64,000 nucleotides of DNA, taken from contig NC_058057.1 of the NCBI RefSeq assembly GCF_020085105.1, positions 25,927,082 to 25,991,081 on the forward strand. The letters are read 5' to 3'. The notes beneath the pieces are model-generated. The model worked only from the letters and a program-made list of their open reading frames with translations. It was not told where the DNA came from and did not search any database. Of this stretch, positions 56,669-64,000 are shown in pieces. Within the stretch, counting starts at the first letter, position 1. Each line of letters starts with the position of its first letter. This DNA is from Siniperca chuatsi (lineage: Eukaryota > Chordata > Actinopteri > Centrarchiformes > Sinipercidae). Position numbers and translations under genes: made by a program.

Positions 56669-59600
56669 TGCCATGCCCACATGGGTGTATAAGGCACCTT
56701 ATATACACTGGCAGTGGTGAAACAACATGTGTAAACAAAGATAACATCTTAACTGAAATATTACTTTGCAAACAAAGTGCATTGTCTCCCCTCCAAAGCT
56801 CTATAATTAAGTTTGCCACAAAATAGACTTGAGCTTGTAATGTAGCCCGCAAATCATCATATAATGAGCACTAAAACATAAAATGGAATTCGTCTTCAGT
56901 CTCATCTATATCGCATAACAACAAAAGCCTTCCCTCTTCAGGGAAACCGTTAAACCTACCTGTTTCTACGGGTAATGTTGTTGTACCTGAATGTAGCTGT
57001 GTACATAGACATTTTTTACTTAATTTCTGCTTCACATAAGGTTACACGCTATAGTTGTATGTAGGTGTTTCTTATATGTATTCTTTATGTATAATGTCAT
57101 CAACTCCTATATCCAACATTCATATACTCATGTACACATAGAACCAATTGTACGCAGTCATATTAAATACACCTTCCTTCTTTCCATGTTTTTATACTAC
57201 TGCTATTCATAGCACAACCAGCCGTGATTTCAAGACATCAAGATATGCTCACGACTGGAGCAACATCATGTTAAAGGACTTCTTCTTGTATTTCAGGTGA
57301 AGAATAAAGCTCCCGCAGAGGTTCAGATCACTGCTGAGCAGCTGCTGAGGGAAGCCAAAGAGAGAGAGCTCGAACTTCTCCCTCCACCACCAAAACAGAA
57401 GATCACTGATGAGGAGGAGCTGAACGATTACAAACTCAAGAAGAGGAAGGTAAGTGCTTAACTCTCATTTTCTCCACTGACTGCATGTTTTGATTTAAAT
57501 GTGCAGTATTTTAATTTGCAGAAGTGTGAAATATGACCAAAACAGTTGATTCTCCAACTGACTTTGAAGAAAGGGTTTTCTGCACACATTTTAGCATCAT
57601 TACTTGTCCAATGCAACATATAATTCATTTAAAAGTGTGAGATTATGTGATTATACTTGCAGTCTAAGACTCATGTTCGCTCAAATACACGTGTTATGGC
57701 TTTAATGAAACATGAGTAAACCATTGTTTAACAGGAACAAAGGCACCACCTTCAGAAAGACTATCAGACAACTTTGTAGTTTTGTTTTACTTTTTGTCAA
57801 ACTATTGTCTGCCTTTTCTTTCAGGGGTTTGAGGACAACATCAGAAAGAATCGCACTGTCATCAGTAACTGGATAAAATACGCACAATGGGAGGAAAGCC
57901 TGAAGGAGATCCAGAGGTATTGTGCCTTTAGCTAGCAAGTAATTTTTCCTGCAGAAACTAGCAGTAAATCAGTCTTATTTTTCACTGTCACTTTTAGAAA
58001 TTCCCAATTATATTGTAGGGTGGAAAAAAACTGAATGTTAGTGTTGACGACTCCAACGGTTTAAGTGCTTTGCTCAGATACATCATGACAGGAGGAATTT
58101 TTTTTTTTGTCCACACAGTTTTTCTCAACTGAAATAACAATGTTCTAGTGACAAACATCTGATCAGTCTTTCCATTTTGATATTACAGGTACATTTAGCC
58201 AGTTTTACACAAAGTTTCTGCTAGAACAGACTAGAAACAGTCCCACAAATGTCTCTGATCTATAGTTTTGCCGCATCGCTGCTTCCTCTGGTTTCAGGGC
58301 CCGTTCCATTTACGAGCGAGCGCTGGACGTCGATCACCGCAACATCACTCTGTGGCTGAAGTATGCCGAGATGGAGATGAAGAGCCGGCAGGTGAACCAC
58401 GCCCGCAACATCTGGGACAGAGCCATCACCATCCTCCCACGAGTCAACCAGTTCTGGTACGAATGACATTAATATACTGCAACGTTTGCCTTGGAATGTA
58501 TTTCATTAAGGAGCAAGCGTACGAATAAAGCGTACAGCAAGAAAAAGATGAACATCAAAGAAACATGTAGATTGGTAAATTCTTTTTTTTTTTTTATTTC
58601 ACTTTTTGAAAACAAGGAATTTCTGTTGTCATTTTGCTGTTTCTCCAAAATTACTTAAACAACTAATTGATTATCAAAATTGGTGCTGATAAATTTTCTG
58701 TTGAAAGACTCGTCAGTAACTCGATTAATCATTGCAGCTCTTAAGCTGCCAAAGTGGAGTGAAAGTGCCTTTGTCTGAGGTTGGACATATTGTAATCAAT
58801 GCAATCCTATAAATCAGACGTTGGAGTGTGTATCAAACAGTTTGTGCTTCATTTCACACTTGCAGAGAGAAAGAGTTGGAGGAATGGACTCCTACATTGT
58901 AGTGTAGATCATTTTTTAATTGGATTGCTGCTTACATTAGAAAACACAGGAAAAGGAACACTGTAAAGTGTAGATGGAGAATATTTGGTGTGTGTTTGTA
59001 GATACTTTTACTTTTTTTCCATGGCTATCCAGATATCTCCCTCTGCTTTATTTACGTTTGACTTTTTGTTATATACAAGGTACAAGTACACCTACATGGA
59101 GGAGATGCTGGGGAACGTCGCTGGCTGCAGGCAGGTGTTTGAGCGTTGGATGGAGTGGGAGCCTGAGGAACAGGCCTGGCACTCCTACATCAACTTTGAG
59201 CTGCGCTACAAGGAAGTGGACAAAGCCCGCACCATTTATGAGCGATATATCCTTTTCATGGGTTGTGTTCTGAGTATTAATCCACTGAGAGGAGGTGGTG
59301 GTAGGCCAAATTCAAACTGTGAGACTTCATGTTTATCATAGGAGATACATGGCTGCCTACACCCTCCCCAGACAGCAGCAACAAGGACTGTACAGGGAAA
59401 GTGGCGGTTCAAAAAATGGACACAAAAACTTTAAAATAAGCCAACTTAATACACAAGGAGGCACATTATGGTCCTCCCTCAAAGAATGTTAAAAGTTATG
59501 TCATGTCACCAAGTTTATCGTCATTAGGGCGTCATTAAGTATCAATTAATCTGCCAATTATTTTCTCAGTTTGGTTAATTGCTTAGTCCAAAAAATGTTA

Positions 59601-62600
59601 GATTAGTGAAAATTGTACTTAATCAAAAAAATCTGATCTATAAAGACTTTAAATTTGAGATTAAATTTGAAAAAAACTTTTTATATTTTTGCTAATTCAG
59701 TATGAAGTCATTCTCTAAATAACAAATTGCCACAACAAATTATAAATTATGTAAAATTCATAATCCAGTTACCAACACCTGGTGTCAGTGTATTCAGAAA
59801 GTGTCACAAGACTGATCATTTTCATATTGATCATTTGTCCGACCACAGTTCATACACATCATGTTTAATTATTTCAACTCTGACCAGACGCATCAGGACA
59901 TGGTATTTGTGACGGTCTTTGTATTTTGTGACCTTGGGATGAAATTTGTTTGTCATGTAAAACTCCTTAACTCCACTGTACTCGTCATGGTTCACCCCGA
60001 AGTGAAGAACTGGATCAAGTACGCTCGTTTTGAAGAGAAGCATGGCTACATCGCTCACAGCAGGAAGGTGTACGAGAGGGCGGTGGAGTTCTTCGGAGAG
60101 GAACATGTGGACGAAAACCTCTTTGTGGCCTTTGCCAAGTTTGAGGAGACGCAGAAAGAGGTTTGTGCAGCCCAGTATAGAACAAAACCAAGCTCTTAAC
60201 AGACTGCATGAATTCAAATTAGAGCCTTAGTCCTTTGGGTTCTCGTTATGCTGAGAGTTATTAAAAATGTGGATATCGTTGTCCTGTGGAACTAGCTTAA
60301 GAATAGTGTTTTGACTGTCTTTCTTCTTACCAAAACTTGTCGAATGACCGTGATTGGATGACATGTTCCTTCCTTTCAGTTTGAACGTGTTCGGGTGATC
60401 TATAAGTACGCTTTGGACAGAATTCCTAAACACCAGGCACAGGAGCTCTTCAAGTACTACACGATGTTCGAGAAGAAGTTTGGAGACCGGAGGGGAATCG
60501 AAGACGTCATTGTCAGCAAACGAAGGTTCCAGTATGAGGAGGAAGTCAAGGTATTTTACCGTGGAAACTAGCTTTCCCATAAAAACCTGCTCTTCATCTG
60601 TGATCCATGAATTTATACTATATTTCACAGAGTAGAGCAGCAGTCGGCCTGTTCTCACCTTTTTAAATGTACCATATTGGCCTGAATACCAGCTATCGTT
60701 TAGAGGTCCTTTTCTACTCAAAGATACTTCTCTGTTGAAGCTCTTGACTGGCAGATCAGTCTGTGTGACCAGCGGATGGAAAGTGTTACTTCCGGTTCTC
60801 ATCACTGACGTTTTTCTGTTTCTGTCAGGCGAACCCACACAACTACGACGCGTGGTTTGATTACCTCCGCCTCGTGGAGAACGACGCTGACCCTGACACA
60901 GTGAGAGAGGTTTATGAGAGAGCCATCGCCAACGTGCCCCCCATCCAGGAGAAGAGACACTGGAAACGATACATCTACCTGTGGATCAACTACGCTCTGT
61001 ACGAAGAGCTGGAGGTCAAGGTCAGTTTACTCGCTTTTCATCATCAACCTTCATTTCACTTCAAGAGACCAATGAGAAAGGAATCATGTATAGTGGTGTT
61101 GTTAGAAAAATTAGAATAAAAAAGGAAGTAAATAGTGTTTTATAACATCAGATAAACCAGGGGTGTTAAAGTAAATAGGAAGTAAAAGCAGTTTAATTTG
61201 AATAGAATAAATAACCAGAAAACATTATAAAAGGAAAAGCGTCGACAGTCCACTTAATACATCTTTTGCTAATGTGTCAGTGGCCTTGTGGTTAAACGCT
61301 GTAAACAGAAGATCATGCATTAAACCTCCAGTGATAAACAGTGTGTCCATCACACACCTGATATTTATTTCATCAGGTCTCACGGTCAAAACTGGTCAGA
61401 AGACAAAAGATCATTCTTGACATTCAGAAAGGTGACACATTAGAATTCAAACAAATTCTATAATAAGAGGCAGACGTCGCTTGGTATCCTGTCAGAATGA
61501 ACTAAACTCTTTTTTTTTTTGGCCATCTCAATGAAAAACAAACAATATGCTTTGCTAATTATGTTGACCACATTTTTATTCTTCTTTTGTCAGGATCCTG
61601 AGACAACAAGGCAGGTGTACCAGGCCTGTCTGGATCTCATCCCACATAAAAAGGTCATTTAGATTTTTACTTTTCCATTTTCTTAGAACGAGTCCTGATT
61701 CTCTGTTGTTTCTAGTGTCGCTGTTCTCTAACACAATGCTGGTACAGAAGATATAACAGTAAAAGTCTCGTTGCTGTTACCAGATTGTGACCCTCTTATG
61801 TCATGTTTTGGTTTCAGTTCACATTTGCTAAGATTTGGCTGCTCTACGCTCAGTTTGAGATCCGGCAGAAGAACCTGCAGGGAGCTCGAAAGGTCATGGT
61901 AAGATTCACCAGAGCTGATGAGTTTTCAGATATATACTCATTTAGATCAACACAGAGAACAGGGCAAAGAAGAAATAACATCTTCATAGTCAGCAGAACT
62001 ACATTATTTAGTCAATCTAAAGGTTTATTAGCGGTTCCGATATAAGCTGTGTTACATTTACGTAAATGTTCTCTCTCCACTGTCCACAAACTAAAACTGA
62101 AACATTTATTTTCGTTTTCCTTTATTTAGCAGATAAATGTTTCATTGAGATTAAAATCTATTTTTCAAAACAGACCTGGCCAAGAGGGCAGCAAAAACAT
62201 GACCACAATAAATACAATACAAACAACGTAAACAGGCGGCCCTAGTTTGTGACTGTAAGACAACTGTCACACGCTACAAAACAGCGTAAGAGTATAAAAA
62301 ATGTCTTGTTAAGACACAAACAGGTATGAGATAGAATAGTACATTAAGAAGCAAATGTGTTACTTTTTAAAACTAAAAGGCAGAAACAGGAAACTTTACC
62401 AAGACTTTCTGCAGATGAACTCAGTCTGACTGCATCTGTGATTTCCACTCGTCATTGTTTCCCTTCTCAGGGTACTGCGATCGGTAAATGCCCGAAGAAC
62501 AAACTGCTGAAGGGCTACATCGAGCTGGAGCTGCAGCTGCGCGAGTTCGACCGCTGCAGGAAGCTGTATGAGAAATACCTGGAGTTCAGTCCGGAGAACT

Positions 62601-63856
62601 GCACCACCTGGATCAAGTTCTCAGAGCTGGAGACGATCCTGGGAGACATCGAGCGAGCCCGCGGCATCTTCGAACTCGCCATCGGACAGCCACGACTGGA
62701 CATGCCAGAGGTAGTGATCACAGTTTTGTTCATCCAACCATTTTTTAGGGTCGGGGAATATGGGCTAAAGAAATCTCAAATATTCCCAAACATACAGACA
62801 GTTCATTCATTTATTAAATTTTGTGGTTTTTTGCACTACTGTATTTGTATTCCTTTGTTGAAGGAAGTTAGAAAACTCTGTAGTAAGGCACAATAGCTCT
62901 GTTTATTTAAAATTGACTGACAGAACATTTGGCTATCAAATCTGAAAATGCAGCATTGTCTGTTTACGTTTCCATCGGGACTCAAGATGGCTGGTTAGTG
63001 TAGCCAGATCAGTGAAAACATCTACGAGATAACATTTCCGTTATAAACATTTACTCAAATTGATTCATCAACTGCCTTTGATGGTTATTGAAAGAAATTT
63101 TTGCGAAATCAGAGTAGAGATAGACATGGCAGGATTGTCTGACAGTGTAACACAGTCAGAGTGGAGTTTCTTCTTTTAATATCTCTCCTTTCCGGCCTTC
63201 TGTTTCTTCACTTCATGATTGAATGCATTTAGTTGGTGAGGGTCTGGAACTTTCTTTCAGACTGGCATTAGGCTTCCACATAAAGGGCGCAGTTTGGTCT
63301 GCACATAAGAATTCATGTGTCGATCTTTTCAGAGCGTCTGTGTTTTCTTTTCAGGTGCTGTGGAAGTCCTACATTGACTTTGAGATTGAGCAGGAGGAGT
63401 TTGGAAACACCAGAAACCTTTACAAAAGGCTGCTGCAGCGCACACAGCATGTCAAGGTGAGAACCGCGCTGTAGCTTCCTGTGCTCATTGAGTATCTGGA
63501 AAAATGCTTTCCAGACTGATGCCGCTGTGCCAACCAGCCAAACCATTACTAGAGGTGTGAGGTAGGAATGAACTCCGGCTTCTTATCGACCTCTTCCTCT
63601 CGTGCAGGTTTGGATCAGCTACGCCAAGTTCGAGCTGTCCATCGACAGCCCCGACAGGCTGCACAGGTGCCGGCAGATCTTCGAGGAGGCCAACAAGAGC
63701 ATGAGGAACTGCGAGGAGAAGGAGGAGCGGCTGATGCTGCTCGAGTCCTGGAGCGACTTTGAGAAGGAGTTCGGCTCCGACAGCACCATGGAGAGAGTCA
63801 GGAAGCTGCTGCCAGAGAAGGTGAAGAAGAGGAGGAAGCTGACGGCCGAGGACGGG
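55995..63856 (+). CDS. crnkl1: Crooked neck-like 1 (Clf1/Syf3), HAT-repeat spliceosome scaffold; 3' end outside the window
   Basis: Component of the Prp19 (NTC) complex that stabilises the activated spliceosome in the nucleus. Coding exons: 55995-56042, 57297-57449, 57825-57916, 58298-58456, 59080-59246, 59982-60160, 60380-60550, 60829-61020, 61594-61653, 61818-61898, 62471-62710, 63355-63456, 63608-63856. They give exactly 631 codons, co-linear with the vertebrate protein of about 687 residues (short form); the acidic C-terminal exon should lie past 64000. It begins [16 protein letters not shown], which settles the start. Half-a-TPR (HAT) repeats occupy nearly the whole chain; clear units include [20 protein letters not shown] and [20 protein letters not shown]. 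Twelve of the thirteen splice donors visible are GT. The exception is exon 5, which ends at an AT-AC U12-type intron (59247-59981) splitting the Phe207 codon. Intronic read-throughs of several exons produce misleading longer frames (e.g. 58985-59341, 62357-62896). No inactivating change seen. Confidence 0.96.
56043..57296 (+). other. crnkl1 intron 1
   Basis: Contains (GTA)n near 56592-56605 and an (AT)n tract at 56633-56666. No gene or recognisable transposon. Standard GTAAGA donor and TTTCAG acceptor. Confidence 0.7.
56633..56666. repeat. (TA)n microsatellite
   Basis: Uninterrupted TA dinucleotides, 17 units. Confidence 0.95.
58640..58745 (-). repeat. Terminal fragment of the 'gggctgcaac' family
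   Basis: 'ctcgattaatcattgcagctctt' is the opposite end of the repeat seen at 34.8 and 45.5 kb. Lies in crnkl1 intron 4. Confidence 0.55.
59247..59981 (+). other. AT-AC U12-type (minor spliceosome) intron of crnkl1
   Basis: The intron starts /ATATCCTTTT directly after CGA-T and ends at ...CTGTAC/. A perfect U12 branch site TCCTTAAC occupies 59964-59971, with the branch adenosine about 11 bases before the AC. Joining T with TC gives Phe207 and the expected reading E-R-F-V-M-V-H-P; no GT-AG choice restores this. Length 735 bases. Retention runs into an in-frame stop at 59339-59341. It also carries an eroded copy of the 'gggctgcaac' repeat family. Confidence 0.92.
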
Positions 63857-64000
63857 GTAAGAACTGGACGCCATCCGGCGAACTGGTTTATAACAGAGCG
63901 CTGTGATGTCATATTGGAGATAATTGACGACAGATTATCGTTTGCAGTGTGGAGGTCTCGTTCTTGATCCAACTTGTATACAGTAAATAACTTACTTCCT

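Noticed and set aside
59080..59341. GT-AG alternatives for the end of crnkl1 exon 5
   Set aside because: None keeps the conserved reading; the AT-AC sites with the perfect branch sequence do.
62357..62896. 179-codon frame around crnkl1 exon 11
   Set aside because: Only 62471-62710 is exon; both flanks are intronic read-through beyond good AG and GT sites.

Overview
This is a vertebrate nuclear window, almost certainly from a percomorph-type teleost. The evidence is three protein genes in a vertebrate-conserved order, U2-type introns plus one U12-type intron, many CA/TG microsatellites, and dispersed repeats of fish type: Tc1-like relics, hAT-type elements with CAGTGGTGG ends, L2/Maui-like LINE, a tRNA-derived SINE and the 'gggctgcaactaac' family. 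No prokaryotic feature, CRISPR array, rRNA or free-standing tRNA gene was seen.

Layout. Positions 1-12.5 kb are intergenic and repeat-rich: Tc1 relics, a (GGAT)n satellite, a palindromic MITE inside an older repeat, and a complete hAT-type element with 8-bp target duplications. At 12909-14240 (minus) lies single-exon insm1, a SNAG and five-zinc-finger neuroendocrine repressor. About 4 kb further, cfap61 (minus) spans 18307-55497. I reconstructed 24 coding exons by hand; their lengths add up to exactly 1146 codons including the stop, and every splice phase agrees. Its introns hold most of the transposons (L2-like LINE, inverted pair of LINE 3' ends, solo LTR, SINE with perfect 15-bp duplications). 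A 497-bp intergenic stretch, probably a bidirectional promoter, separates it from crnkl1 (plus), which starts at 55995 and runs off the right edge. Thirteen coding exons (631 codons) are visible, and the C-terminal exon lies outside.

How the genes relate. They are not an operon or one pathway: Insm1 is a transcription factor, Cfap61 an axonemal (radial-spoke/calmodulin-associated) cilia protein, and Crnkl1 a Prp19-complex spliceosome scaffold. The order and orientation insm1-cfap61-crnkl1 mirrors human 20p11.23 as I recall it. That raises the possibility that cfap61 introns carry regulatory DNA for insm1, although no such element is proved here.

The most notable signals are: (1) an AT-AC U12-type intron inside crnkl1, itself a splicing-factor gene; (2) a consensus RFX X-box in the cfap61/crnkl1 promoter region; (3) a degenerate Rossmann/FAD-type oxidoreductase region plus GNAT-like segments in Cfap61; (4) layered transposon nesting in which a solo LTR sits in a hAT-in-hAT composite; (5) a perfect 22-bp intronic hairpin. 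No previously unknown multi-gene system was found.
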